Position numbers and translations under genes: made by a program
The notes under the pieces: generated by a model
Databases searched by the model: none
Seen by the model: the letters and a program-made list of their open reading frames with translations, nothing else
What the model was told of the DNA's origin: nothing
Part shown: positions 1-14,818 of the stretch, in pieces
Layout of the letters: every line of letters starts with the position of its first letter
How positions within the stretch are numbered: the stretch's first letter is position 1
Assembly: GCA_018350325.1 (NCBI GenBank)
Contig: JAEVLN010000004.1
Span: 4,444,082-4,508,081, forward strand
DNA: 64,000 nucleotides
From: Globodera rostochiensis
Taxonomy: Eukaryota; Nematoda; Chromadorea; Rhabditida; Heteroderidae
Direction of reading: 5' to 3'

Positions 1-535
1 TTTATCCCCATTCCTCCCCCCCCCCCCGCTATCCCCTTTCCCCCCCCCCCATTTCCCCCCCCCCCCCGCTTTATCCCCATTCTCCCCCCCCCCCCCCCCG
101 CTTTCCCCCATTCCCCCCCCCGCTTTATCCCATTCTCCCCCCCCCCCCCTTCTTCCCCATTATCCCCATTCCCCCCCCCGCTTTATCCCATTCCCCCCCC
201 CCGCCCTTCTCCCATCCCATTATCCCCCCCCCCGCTTTATCCCCATCTCCCCCTCACGCTTATCCCCTCCCCCACTCCATCCCGATTTCCCATTCTCCCC
301 CCCGCTTTATCCCATTCTCCCCCCCCCCCCGCTTTATCCCCATTCCCCCCTCCCCTCCCCCCGCTTTATCCCATTCTCTCCCCCCCCCCCGCTTTATCCC
401 CAACTCCCCCCTCCCCTCACCCCCCCGCTTTATCCCATTCTCCCCCCCCCCGCTTATCCCCTCTCCCCCCCCACCGCTTTATCCCCATTCTCCCCTCTCC
501 CCCCCCCCCCGCTTTATCATTATCGCCAACCCTTC
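1..535. repeat. C-rich minisatellite
   Basis: About 20 degenerate tandem copies of a unit built from a poly-C run followed by GCTTTATCCCCATTC or close variants. Unit length varies (roughly 25-40 bp) mainly through the length of the C run. No coding potential is seen. The repeat lies where the last exon of the neighbouring minus-strand Cys-rich gene would be expected, so that exon is either beyond the left edge or lost in the array. C-run lengths are likely to be unreliable in any assembly. Confidence 0.9.
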
Positions 536-586
536 TCTCTCCCGCCTCCTCATCTCTCAGTCTCTCGCACTGCCTCTCTCTCTCAC

Positions 587-1026
587 CTTTCCCACTTCGT
601 CAGCCGCTTCGCAGTGCGATCGCAGCCCCCGGCGAATCATTCGTCCGCTCAGACAGCCTTTGACCACCGTCGGCTCGCCCCACACCATTGTGCCCCAACG
701 CGGCGCATAATGGGACTGCAGCAGGGTGTAACGGGAATCCCGGATTTCCAGACATTTTTAGGTCCGGCATGCCGGATTCCGGTTTAATATTAACGCTGTT
801 TCATTGCCCAACTGACCATCAGACAGTAGTCGCCATTGCAGAAGTTGCCCATGCAATTCCTTCCCGTACAGTCCAAACATTTGAGCCCATCGCCGAAGGG
901 TACGGTTATTAGCCAAAGGACAGCGATGCCGGAGGGTATTTTGGGGAAATTTGTGACACGTTTTGGTAACGCTCCACGAGCAGCTGAGGAGGAGGAGGAG
1001 GCGGTTGAAGAATAAATCGGATTCAT
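587..1026 (-). CDS. Secreted Cys-rich Ly6/activin-receptor-fold-like protein, partial
   Basis: Two exons are visible. Exon 1 (1026-817) starts at an ATG, passes a hydrophobic stretch (IAVLWLITVPFGDG) and enters a Cys cluster with pattern C-x2-C-x4-C-x4-C-x4-C (starting LKCLDC, ending GDYC). A GTCAGT donor at 816 joins in frame to exon 2 (715-587), which reads SHYAPRWGT and KGCLSGRM, followed by a GTGAGA donor at 586. This Cys pattern with a YAPRWG block is typical of nematode secreted small Ly6-like families, some of them known from gland cells of plant-parasitic nematodes (established knowledge, recalled). The C-terminal exon is not in the window. The Ser-rich stretch ahead of the hydrophobic segment is unusual for a signal peptide, so the true start may lie in another exon. 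Function is not known. Confidence 0.6.
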
Positions 1027-1953
1027 AGCGCTAAACGACAGCAATTCTATCGAAAGGAATGCAATCGGTCCAAGGCAAAGTCTCGAGGCGGGTTAGAGGC
1101 CAATTGAAGTGAAAACCATCGATTTGCTTTGACTTTTGTCCGCCGTAAAGTGCGGCGACTCGCCTCCGGCATTTGGAAGAAAAGAATGGCGGTGACGTTA
1201 TGCCGCTCCTTGGCACTTTGCCACGCCCATTCACGCAAGTCGCGTCGCCGTCTACCCCCCCCCCCCAATCCCTTCCCCTTTTTGTTGGGCTTCACGATGA
1301 CAGGGAACCCATGCTTTTTGTGGCAAATGTGAAAGAATATCACGGTCTCTGATGGAAATAAAAATGGGAAACAGTTGAGGCCGGCCAGCCATACAAAGCA
1401 ATTTCCGAGATGAAAATCATGAATATTTTAAATGCCTATCTCAAAGTCCAATCTATCTCCACCGGAAGAGAATTCGGAACAAAAATCTTTCCATAAAAGG
1501 GATGGACGGACCTTCACTTCCCTTTGGGCCAAAGGTAAAAGCGAGAGAGGGAAGGAAAGACCAAAAGAGAAGGGAATGAATGAAAGGGAATGGCCTCGGG
1601 AGAACGACGCCGTTTGGCCGTAGGCAACGGGCTTAAGGCAGGGGCAAGCGACCGAAAAGCCCCTCAATTTCTATGGATTTTCCCATTCTCTGCCTCACAA
1701 TCCCTCCCTTCTCAGTGCTTTTTCCTCCCCTGGGGGGAAACCGAACAGCGCTCACAACTTGGAATGGAAACGGCGCGGAGGGATGCACTTGAGGGGGTTT
1801 TTGGAATTGCGTTAAAGTGAGCAGGGACCGAGCAAAGGTGTGAACGGCAAAAAGGAAGGGAATAACGGCTTCGAAATGTATCGATGACAAAAAAAAAAGA
1901 AAAAAACAACAGCGAAGAAGAAAAGCGATTTCGTTCATGTTCACCCCCGCGAC
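1027..1953. other. Intergenic, no gene seen
   Basis: Short open frames occur on both strands here but none shows conserved residues or a sensible exon structure. The stretch 1428-1700 is purine/pyrimidine-skewed, and poly-A and poly-C runs occur at 1890 and 1255. It separates the Jagunal 3' end from the Cys-rich gene and probably holds the 5' region of the latter. Confidence 0.5.
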
Positions 1954-2878
1954 TCACTCCGTTTTCACGTCTTTCCCATTATTCTCCGTCAGTTGTGCTC
2001 CCTTTGGCGGTTTTCGATGCCATGCGCCGTACAAATTGTACGAGAAGTACATAGAAAAGCCATGGACCTACAAAAATAAAAATCACGCAAAAAATACGGC
2101 GATCACCTGGAATATTGCGATGAAAAACAAATACCAGAGAACGACCTGAATTGACAATCCTTTTAAAAATGCTTTTCTTTGTTTTACCATCGGAAAATGT
2201 CCCTTAAATGTGGGCGTTCTGCTGCTCTCGCCATGCCTGAGGAAATCAACCAACTCGGGAAATTGACTCTGAAGGGAGGGGAGGTGGGGGGAAGGAAAGG
2301 CCAAAATAAACAATCAAACCGACCCCAATTCCAATGCAAGCCGGCATGAGGCCAAAGACGAATTGGCCATAATAATGCAATTTGAGCAGAATTGCCTAAA
2401 ATGGGTTGAAAGAAATGACAGAAAACAGGTAAGCAGATGACCAACCTTATTTCTGTTGAACGAGAGTAGAGCAAATAACATTGGAATGAATGAGAGACAC
2501 CACACGTATTCCCACCTAAAGCGAGCTGAGTTGGGAAGCGTCACAGCACATTCAATCATAACAACTTACGGATAAGCCGCGGGTAAATCGAGCTGACGCC
2601 AAAGGTCGGGCTGCTCAAGAAGTCCGAACTCTTTGAAGACCAGCTCACCGCCCACTTTGACCCACATCGGCAGCAGGATGGACAGGTGAAGGAGGAAGAG
2701 CATTTTGAGATAAAACTTGCACTGGATACTGCTCGAAAAAGATAGCGATTTAATTCGAAATTCGAGCTGTTCGGCACAGTCCAAGACACCTGAGCTTGAT
2801 CGAGGCTGCTATCTTCTGGCGGTGTTTGAAGTCCGACCCATCCGAACCAATTGCCCGAGGACCGCCCTTCGAGGCCAT
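1954..2878 (-). CDS. JAGN1: Jagunal homolog, ER membrane protein
   Basis: Jagunal is a small four-pass ER membrane protein needed for ER reorganisation and secretory traffic, and in vertebrates for neutrophil function (established knowledge). The first exon begins [20 protein letters not shown], matching the conserved Jagunal N-terminus almost residue for residue. Exons 2878-2790, 2728-2570 and one starting at 2515 join in frame to give [18 protein letters not shown] (TM1), then [19 protein letters not shown] (TM2). Later exons give an [11 protein letters not shown] segment, SQFPELVDF, and [24 protein letters not shown] (TM4), ending ...GKDVKTE and a TGA at 1956-1954. About six exons with introns of 40-60 bp. 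The start lies only 152 bp from the NSUN2 stop on the same strand, which suggests co-transcription. Recognition is firm; the exact joins in the third and fourth exons are inferred. Confidence 0.9.
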
Positions 2879-3030
2879 TCCAAAACAACGAAAGTTTCAT
2901 AATTAGCGAAACAGTTAACAGTAAGTCGAAACAGACGCATAAATAATGAAAAATTCGATCCACTTTAAAATTAAGAACAAAAAAAAAAAAAGAGTACAAC
3001 AATTACCAAACAAATTATCATCATTGACAC

Positions 3031-5921
<2,891 letters not shown>

Positions 5922-6174
5922 TTCGAAATTTGTCAAATAAATTAACATTGCAAGATGAAATGCATAAATAGCAACTTTATGGCTTTAAAACTCATAAGTC
6001 AAACCAAAATCTAAAAAATAACATAAACATTTTATCGAATTTGACTTGAATTCCGTGTAAAGTGATGTAGAAAATCTTCATCATGTTTTCCTTTAAATCG
6101 ATAAGCAGCCAGCCTTCCCTTCATCATTTGGACTCCGTCGACCCCTTTCTCCTCTTCTCCAATCGGAAGTTTGT

Positions 6175-9100
6175 CTATTCACCAAAATATGACTGAGAAA
6201 GTTGGCTGGGCTGGGAGATTTGGCTGATGCCGCCACCACTCATCATCATATTTGACTGGTAAATGTCTTGGGACGCTTGCGAGATGTAAGTGTTTGAACG
6301 GGCTTGGACCGGACGACGACCCTTCTTCTTTGGCATTCCGTTCACTCCTGTCAGCTGAATGGCGTTTAACGGCACAGGCGGCGGAGGTATTGGTGGGATT
6401 GGCGGTGGAGCGGGCACAAATGACGAAAACATGTGAATGGGGACGGGAAGCTGGGAACTGAATAAACAATTTTTTTTGAAACATTAACAATATTTCTGGC
6501 TTCGAAGGCTTGTTGTTAAGAAGTGAAGGAACTTTTTCTAATTTATCCACTTGGCGCTTGTTAGACCATTTACCTTAATGCGCGATGTCCCATGGGGAAG
6601 TTGGGGTAGAACATCCCTTGGGGATCTTGCAGTTGCTGCAGCGGATGTTGCTGAACCATCGGTGCAGGTCTCAGCCCAGCATAAGGGCCAATTCCCAGTT
6701 CTTTCATGGTAAAACCCAATGATCTATTCACATAACGCGCTCCCTGAAATTGTTTTTGTGTGTGCCATAACGTGCACAATCAATCCCATAAAAATCAAAT
6801 TACCGGCATATGCTGATTGGTTAATGCTTTGGGCTTCGGAAAAGTGATCGGCGAAGCCTTCAAATTGTTCAGCGGTCCTTCCACTAAGCAATCGTTGTCT
6901 TTGAAGTTGACCAGTAAGTGGTGCCAAAGCAACTGTCCCGTAAAAACTTAAACTTTAGCCAATTTTAGGTTTCCTTACCTGACGACTCAACACTTTGGCA
7001 TTTCCAACGACGATAAGACCGTATTTCGCTCGCGTCAGTGCAACATTCAGACGCCGCGGATCGTTCAAGAAGCCAATTCCGCCAGACTCATTCGAACGCA
7101 CGCACGTGACGATGATTATGTCCTTCTCGCGACCCTAAATAAATATGTCATTAATAAGGAAACAAAAGCAAACAGCAATTCACCTGAAAAGCGTCAACAT
7201 TTTCGACCTCAATGTCCAAATACAATTTGCTGTGAAGACTGCCTTGAGATTGCATGAACTGCACAACATAGGCTCGTTGTCCTGTTTAAAAATTAAAAAA
7301 ATTCTAATTTTAAGAAATCAGGCAAAATCTGACTCGTCTAGTCATTATTGTTTTGGTAGCAATAGCCTAGTCTTTACATTAACTGACCCTCGTATGGAGT
7401 TATAATTCCAAGCTGATCGGGGCGAAATCCGGCCTGCAAAAGTCGCGTAACCAACTTCTCAACATTGACTGCTTCCGCTCTGTTCAGGTAAGAGGTGCCC
7501 GATGCTCCAAGCTCTTCCTGCCCATTGCAATTCCAAAACATCATCGGCTTCTCTGGCACAGGAAATTGCCAAGAAAACTTTTCGAGTTCGAGCTTACGCT
7601 CGGCTAAAATCAAATCCCACCAAAAATTTAGGATGACGAAGTCGATAAAGGACCTTCAGTGACTCCGTTTTGCAAACTGCCCTCATAAAACACATTGCTG
7701 GGAAAAGCGGAGAGGGCGGGATGCATGCGATATTGGACCTGCAGACGCAGAGGACGGTTTCCGAGCAGAACAAGCCGTTCAAACAAAGATTGCCCAAGAC
7801 CAGCATTAGCAGACTTCTTGCACATTATTACGGGACCAAGTTGGCCTGTGAAAAGGTTAAAAATCCCAAGAATAACTCTCACAACTTACAATGGTCGCCA
7901 ACAAGAACGAGTTGACGTGCACCTTTGACCACGGAAACCATAACTTCCGGCTCCGTGGATTGAGTACTTTCGTCGATGAGAACAACGCTTGGGAAAATAT
8001 ATGGCATTGTAAAAAAAGATTTAACTTACCGAAATTCCCTTTTAACCAATCGGACATCTGCTGCCGTAATGCACGTGCAACAAATCACGTCGGCTTTCGA
8101 AAGCAGTTCCTGCTCCTTTTGCCTTCTCAATGCCATAAACCGGTTTTGGTCGGCTTGAGAAAGTTCACCGATCTCTTCCTTAAATTAAAACCAATTTATC
8201 AGTAATGGTGAGAAAAGGCGTTTTTTCCAAGTCTAGTGACAGATGACAAATAAGTTAGCCAAAATCAAACAATACTATAAACTGATTTTGGTCTCATTTT
8301 GATTAATTAAATAAAAGTTGTTCCCACCTTCAACTTCATTAGCTTAAAGAGCTCGCCCGATTGGAGTGCCTTCAGCTGATTATGCAGTGACAAAAAGGCG
8401 ACAGAACTGTCAACTACAGAACAAATGGATCATTATGTGATATGTACAATTGGGAAGAAGAAGAAGAAGAACAAGGGTACTCCCCCCATACTCCCGAATG
8501 AACCCCGAGAGTCGGACCCCATGGACGGACGGACGGACTCTTTCCCCAAAAGCCTTTCACAATTATTCTTCCAACTACTAGCAGTTAGTCCTTCAAACAG
8601 ACCGGTCTCCCGTCCCTTCGCGCAAAAGCGCAGCACTTTCAGCCCCGTCTTGTGAATTTTATCGGCCAGTTGGTCCACAGCAATGTTCGAAGGTGCACAA
8701 ACGAGCACTTGGCCGTTAGTCAGCTTCACCAGGTGGTAGACTAAGGTAGCCGAGGTAACAGTCTTCCCTGTTCCAGGTGGACCCTAAATGAGTAAAGAAT
8801 TGTTGAAAAAATAATAAAAAATGAATCATAAGTCGCGAGTCACTTGGATCAGCGAAAGAGGTCTCTGAAGAGCAGCTTTGATCGCTGATATTTGACTGTG
8901 GTTGAGCTCGGGAAGACCTGGAGCGGAGAACTTCTTGGGCATGACCAACTTGAAGAGGATGTCGTCCACGTCGTGACCCATCAATTTGTGATAAATGTAT
9001 TGGGACACAGAGCTCTCCTTTGATTCCAACTTAACAAGCGCGGCAAACATTCTAAACACTAACATTGTCTCCAAAAAACATTTCAGCTAAAACCTGTCAA

Positions 9101-10602
9101 AACTTGTCGAATTCCACACATATTCGCAGATGAAATTCGTCCGTTTATCCGTTGGAAGTTTGTTGCTACTAGCAAACATTTCCAGTGTGAAATCTTCGCT
9201 ATGATCTGAAATCATAACATCAATAGGTAATCCGTTCACCAACCATTCTAAACGTACTGTCCGGGATTTTGATCAATCGCCCCATGCAACTCCATTCAGA
9301 TCCATCGACTGTCTGGTAGTGTTTGAGGCGCAAATCATCGCCGATCATAAGTTTCATGTCTGAAAATGGAACAAAAAGTTTTAGGGGTTTTTCGTTAAAA
9401 TTATTTACTTCCATCTCGAAATCCAGGCAGTTGAAAGGTGGCGTGCACTTTGTTCGCCGATTTGACGTCCCATTTAACTTGACCAACCGGACAACTAATC
9501 GACTCCTTGATTTTCTTGTCATATTCGGCCTCCATTGATATTAAGGGGTTAAATACACGCCTTAAAAGCCCATTTATTTCAACAGCAATGAAAGTCAAAC
9601 TTGTAAATGCTTGCATCCTCATAACGCAATAAGACGTGCTCAGGGTCGGAGGTGTATTTGCCGGGACATTCCAGGTCCTCAATGGTTGCGTCTGGATTGT
9701 CCTGGAAGATAAAAATCGAATTAAAAGAGGCAAAAAGTCCATTCACACCTTCCAAAGCTCTTCCAACCGATTGATAATCGACGCGGTAATCTGTCGTGCT
9801 CTCAACTGTTCCTGTTGAGAAGGTATTTTGACCAGCCAAGAAAGAACTTGTCGCTCCTGGATGAGCGGCTTCCAATCCTCTGCACTCCAATTGGCATTTT
9901 TCAACGAATTCTGCGTGGCACATGGCTGTCTGCATAAGATAACAACCACTGAGTCGGTCTTTGAAGGGATGAAACCGAGGATAAAAATGTTCCTAAATTG
10001 AATTTTCATTCCAAAAAATAAAAATAAACCCCACCTGGACCCGCAATGATAACATTCCAGTTGCGTTTCTCCGAGAGGACACTCCTTGTGCAAAGAAACT
10101 TCCTTGTGCTGCGCTCGTACCAAATGGTTGATCAAGTGACTGCCCGCCGTGTTCCCCTTTCCGTTACAGAACCATTTGCCGCAAACGGTGCACTGACCCA
10201 CAGCCGACGGGTCGTGGAGTCCGCAGTACCTTAGGATGCGTTAAGTGTATTTAAGTGTTGAATTGTATCATAATTCACCCACTTGCAGGCGTGTGCCGGC
10301 AGATTGTCCACAAGAACTTCCTCCTCGTCATGGAAATTTAGATCCGGCTCCGTTTGCGACTGTGATGCATCGACTGTGGATGTTACGTCCTGCGACTGAT
10401 CGCCTTGCGTTGAGAGATAAAACTGTCCATAGTCTGTCTGCGAAGAATCCTGTTGCGTGACAATGCCAGCCTTAAACCAATTCAAATGGAAGCAGTTCAA
10501 TGAAAGTAGCACTGCCACAACCTGAAAGTCCTCATCAGTGTCCACAAAAGTAAGCGTACAATTTTGCGAAGCTCCGAAGACTTCATGCATAGCCTCGGAC
10601 AT
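6175..10602 (-). CDS. UPF1: UPF1/SMG-2 RNA helicase of nonsense-mediated decay
   Basis: UPF1 is the ATP-dependent SF1 helicase at the core of nonsense-mediated mRNA decay. The N-terminus reads [14 protein letters not shown]...[11 protein letters not shown] with SQ-rich acidic sequence. The CH zinc-binding domain follows ([38 protein letters not shown]), then VVILCRQPC and [20 protein letters not shown]. The helicase core is clear: [22 protein letters not shown] joined across an intron to [13 protein letters not shown] (Walker A), [18 protein letters not shown], a [14 protein letters not shown] block (motif II), [38 protein letters not shown], and an [17 protein letters not shown] to GIITPYEGQ block. 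The C-terminus is SQ-rich ([26 protein letters not shown]), as expected for phosphorylation by SMG-1. Roughly 15 exons. It is second in the four-gene same-strand run. Confidence 0.97.
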
Positions 10603-10868
10603 TTTAACTGATCGAATGCTTGTCTTCCTTTAAGTCTTATTGTTAGGAGCAGGACATAACCAACAAACGATGATAATTATTGACAATGACAATAAAATTG
10701 TTGCAAAACTCAATTTTTCACATTTATTCAATTCGATAATATGTTTTTTGAATCTACATACAAAATTGAGTATTCAATATCATTTGTCATTACATTCACA
10801 TCGTCCCAACAAATTAATCAATGAAAACCCGCACCACGCACTGACTCCAGATATTTTCTGAATTGGAT

Positions 10869-13139
10869 TTAAAAAAAGAATACAAACATTCCCAATCTGA
10901 ACCTCCTGTTAGTTAGCAGCAATTCGTGCATTTTTTGCTCGAGTGGGTTGTTGTTGTTCTTCCAAGTGAAAGGCAAGCGAGGTCGTGTCTGTTCTGTTGC
11001 CAACGGCAGCATTTGATGGTTTTGCGATTGCACTTCTACGGCTGCTTGGTTTACATCCAATTCCGAATCAGACCCGGCCTCCGATGTTTCAGATGAACCA
11101 TCAGAAGAAGAGTCAGCAGCCGCATCATTCAAAGCAAGCTTAACAAGAAGTTAGTATTTTAATTCGGTGGAACTTCACTTGTTGGTTTGGCGGCGGGCCA
11201 TTCTCGACAATGTTTTCATTTTGCCCATTTCTTCCCAACAAGAATTCGATGGCGACCGTCGGAGAACTAAACAGCGCAAAATGACGATATGGAGTTGTCA
11301 TAAAAGTACCCAGTTGTGTTAATCAAATTTCGAATTGTTTCAATTGGAATTTGTGGGAACATTTCAGAGACTTGGTTCACCATTCCTGCAGTCTGAAAAA
11401 ATAAAGGACTATAATGCAATTGGTTTTATTTCGTCAAAAGTTCAGCGTTTGCTTTGCCTGTTCGTCGTTCAACGCTTCGAAAAGGTAACGCGTCCACCAG
11501 CGAGAAAATCGGTTGTTTTGTGGCGAAAAGGCCTCGAGCAAAACTTGCAGTCCATTTTCTTCCACTCCACCGACGGCTTGTTGAGGGCGTGCCAAATTCA
11601 ATGCTAATGCTTTGCGACAGATTGCACAGCTCGAGTCCTGCTCCAACCACCGACGAAGACAGTGCTCGTGGAAAATGTGAGCACATGGCAATTTCCGTGC
11701 ATTTTTCATCGGTTGCCTATTGAAACAGTCGAGATGATAAATTCTTAAGCCAAACTCACCAGCAAATCGTACACTGATCATTCTTCAGTAAATCTTCCTC
11801 AGTTGCAATTCCATAGCTTAAAATGTAATTTAATTCACCCAGAAATTCCAAATTCTATAAAACAATTCGGGTTTTTAAATAAAATTTGCCTCCACTCACT
11901 TGTTGTTAATGTGACGCATCAGTTCCTGCTGCTGCAAGTACTTTCGAATTTTTCCCGAGATTCTTCGATAGTAATGCTGCGCTTGGACTACGAGGAAGAC
12001 GCAACAATAAGTGATGGCCAATTGAGAGTAGAAAATCATGTGCAGATAATTGGCGAACTCGAGACAGTCCCTGACCATTTCGTAGGCAAGGTCAAAATAG
12101 TGGGCGGACATAGAAGAATGTTGGGTTCGTTGGGCATTTGCATCGGTCAACATGAATAGTTTGAAGAGGAGGTGAAGCGATTGCAGCAACAGAAGCGAAC
12201 ACTTAAAAAGTTAACAATGTAGAAAAATTGGCAGTTTTATGAGTAGAGAAGCGATAGAAAAGAGATTCTCGAGTTATTTCATTACAACTCACATCAGCTG
12301 CGAGAAACAGACAATAGCTCAGATTGATGTAATTTCTGATCCCAACAACCAAAAACAGCATCAGTAGCGATGAAATGCCGATTATTGACGTCGCTGCGAA
12401 AAGACGATGACGTACCGAACTGTTCGAAATCACATTGTGGGCCTTAAAACGCAAAAGTTTGTAGTACAAAAAAAAAGGGAGAAATTTACATTTGCAAGTC
12501 GCAGATTGGTTAGTTCGAGCACCAACAAGCAAAGGGCGTGTATTCCCAGCCAAGGTGTCCAAATGCTGATGTCTTCAAACAGATTGTGCTGCGAGATGAA
12601 CACCAGAAAAGTCAGTTTGGCGGAGACAAAGCGCCGAAAGAACTTTCGCAGCATAGACTCCTCCTGCATGAAGTTATAATGTAAAACAATTATCCAAGCA
12701 TTATTTGTTACCTGGTTAGCTAAAGCTCCAAACAATAGTGACACCAGCGACTTGCCCAGCAAACAGATCAGAGCACAACATGAATTTATCATTACCTTAA
12801 ATATAAAGCATAAAACGGAATTACTGTGCTTCTCTACATAAAAGAGGAATCGATGTCGTCTCAAATGGGCCGTAAAATTCATGAATAGAACAGTCAGAAC
12901 GTTCTGCTCATTAGCGAATGAACCATCGTCGCGCTTTTCGAAATTTTCATTCAGCTAAAATAAATTGTTAAAATCAAAACAAAAAGTACAACAACATTAT
13001 TAATATCCGGATTTTTGCCAATTCGATAGTTGTAGTACAATCCGACACCGAAAAAGAACGCACTGAAGGCAATGTAGCTGTTGAGAGATGGCAACGAAAG
13101 AAGAAATAATCGACGAAAAACGTTAGATATACGTGGCAT
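10869..13139 (-). CDS. AMFR: AMFR/gp78-type RING-CUE ubiquitin ligase of ERAD
   Basis: gp78 is a multi-pass ER membrane E3 ligase that ubiquitinates misfolded and regulated ER proteins. The start MPRISNVFRRLFLLSLPSL begins a membrane region spread over several exons (hydrophobic segments near 13110-12990, 12800-12700, 12540-12300 and 12150-11900). Then a RING domain is read across a short intron: QCTICW joined to QPMKNARKLPCAHIFHEHCL and RRWLEQDSSCAICRKAL. This ARKLPC..H..H..CL..WLEQD signature fits gp78 better than HRD1. Downstream MVNQVSEMFPQIPIETIRN is a CUE ubiquitin-binding domain, followed by an acidic Ser-rich tail and LEQKMHELLLTNRR, resembling the gp78 C-terminal helix. The stop at 10869 follows an F-rich end that may be misjoined. 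It is the most upstream gene of the candidate operon, 266 bp from UPF1. Confidence 0.88.
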
Positions 13140-13438
13140 TTTCTTTGAGTTACACTCAAATATGAAAACGATTTACTTGGTCTAAAATTTTTTTATGATA
13201 TGTAAATGAATACTCGAATATCAGATGTTCGGACTAGTCCAATAAAAATAAAAGACAAGATACCTATACATATGTATAAGAAAATAAAAATTTTGTTGGT
13301 CAAATAAAGGACTCATTTTTTAACAATTTTTTTCTTCCAAGCAGCAGTTTGTGCATCTCGTGGCATTCAAAAAGCAATTTTTTTGAGAATTCGTCAACTC
13401 GCCGATGGTCGATTCGCCGTTTGGCTCGCCGATAGAAT

Positions 13439-13481
13439 GACTCGCCGACGGTAATATCGACGAGTCAACCGTCGGCAAGTC
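13439..13481. repeat. Short inverted repeat (hairpin)
   Basis: GACTCGCCGACGGT at 13439-13452 is answered by ACCGTCGGCAAGTC at 13468-13481, a 13/14-bp stem with a 15-base loop. The preceding 50 bp hold three more CTCGCCGA/ATTCGCCG words, so the region looks like a degenerate array of this word. Confidence 0.75.
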
Positions 13482-13683
13482 GTACACCGGCGTCTAAAGG
13501 ACAAAAAAGAGAGGACGCGTACCCCAAATAAAGACAATCTTTTAAAAAGTATTCCGGAAAAACTGAAGAATATGGGTACTGCTTGATTACCATTCGACTC
13601 CGATCGGTCTTTAATTCACGAATCTGAAAGAATTTTTTGGCGAAATAGAGGTCGGTGGGAAACCGGTCCCGTTCCTGACTTTT

Positions 13684-13793
13684 ACGTCTTAGTCTAAGCC
13701 TAAGCTTGGTCTAAGCTACGCTTAGGCCTAAGTAAGCCTAACGCTTAGGCTACGCTAAGCTTAATCTTAGCTTCAGTATGGGACTGAATCGGA
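13684..13793. repeat. TAAGC/TTAGGC-like patch in both orientations
   Basis: A run of closely spaced CTAAGCC, TTAGGC and TAAGCTT words in alternating orientation, including CGCTTAGGCCTAAGTAAGCC around 13720. Many sub-palindromes are possible. Nematode telomeres are TTAGGC repeats (established), so this may be a decayed interstitial telomeric patch, or simply a palindromic low-complexity tract. Confidence 0.6.
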
Positions 13794-14108
13794 ACTCAGA
13801 GTGGGATTTCGGACTGGTAGCTGAAAGTTTCTATTAATTTTGAATATTTGGTGTAATGTTCATCCATTTTTTCTCTGTGTTTTCATTTTTAATGAAAAAA
13901 CTAGTTCTGTATTGAATAATTGGGAAATTTTTTAATACAAAAGCCCTAAAAACATACACTTAGAATTTTTTTTTTTAATTTTTGTCCGGTGTCCGGACCT
14001 TATTAATATTGTAAAAGTTTGAAACATAATTTTAAATTCTAAACCGAAAAGCTTTTTTTTCCTTCGAGATCGCATTCGCTTACCGAATCTCTACAAATGG
14101 TTGTTGGA

Positions 14109-14250
14109 TGGATCTGGAAAAACTAAAACAAGTCAGATTGGATGATGAAGTACACAAAAATTCAACATCAATGGAAGAAAAAGATTTGGAAGATCGGCGG
14201 ATTGATGACGCCATCAAATTTATAAAAGAGGTATGCAAACATTTGTAATT
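14109..14250 (+). CDS. Possible short coding exon, unidentified
   Basis: An ATG opens a 46-codon frame starting MDLEKLKQVRLDDEVHKN and rich in charged residues (EEKDLEDRRIDDAIKFIKE). A GAG|GTATGC donor-like site lies at about 14230, so it could be a first exon. I found no convincing continuation before the TWK gene and no recognisable family. It may be a remnant or chance frame. Confidence 0.2.
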
Positions 14251-14679
14251 TAAAAAAATCCGGACACGCGATAAAATTTCAGGCTTAAAAAAGGAAATTT
14301 AGTGTTTCATTCCCGACGCGTTTGGGCCCTACTCTAATTCGTGAATTCGATTTAGACAGAGCAAGAACATCGGGGCATCATCAGCGCACTCTTCAAACAA
14401 TCTGGATTAGCTGGCTTAAAAGGGCAAGTTTATGTTATACCAAGCAACGCAGATTGAGGGGAAAAAAACCCCAAAATTGCTTAATACAGAACTACTTAAT
14501 AATTGGAACGAAGTCGGACAACTTGGCGCCTTCCGCCATAATCTAGTCATTAGCTAGGCAAATTAAGTAAAATTGATACCATACAAAAACTTAGAATGTT
14601 GACCTTTGTTTAAGCGAAAACTAACCGATGCGTCTTTTTTAAATTATAGCTTAAAGCGTGTAAAAATATTGTTTTTCTG

Positions 14680-14818
14680 CGCCAAGTTGACGCGCTGAAT
14701 CATAACTTCCTTAAATGAAAGTTCTTTTGCATCTAAAAACATAGTCCTTTCGAACGGGTACTAAGATTATTTGATTGGTTAGCTAACAAAAAAGCACGGT
14801 CTTTGGCGCCAAGTTGAC
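14680..14818. repeat. Dispersed repeat family 1, copy A
   Basis: Runs from GCGCCAAGTTGACGCGCTGA through TCATAACTTC, TTTCGAACG and AAGATTATTTGATTGGT to GGCGCCAAGTTGACC. The second copy is at 34941-35106. The GGCGCCAA-type word at both ends suggests a small non-autonomous element. Confidence 0.7.
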
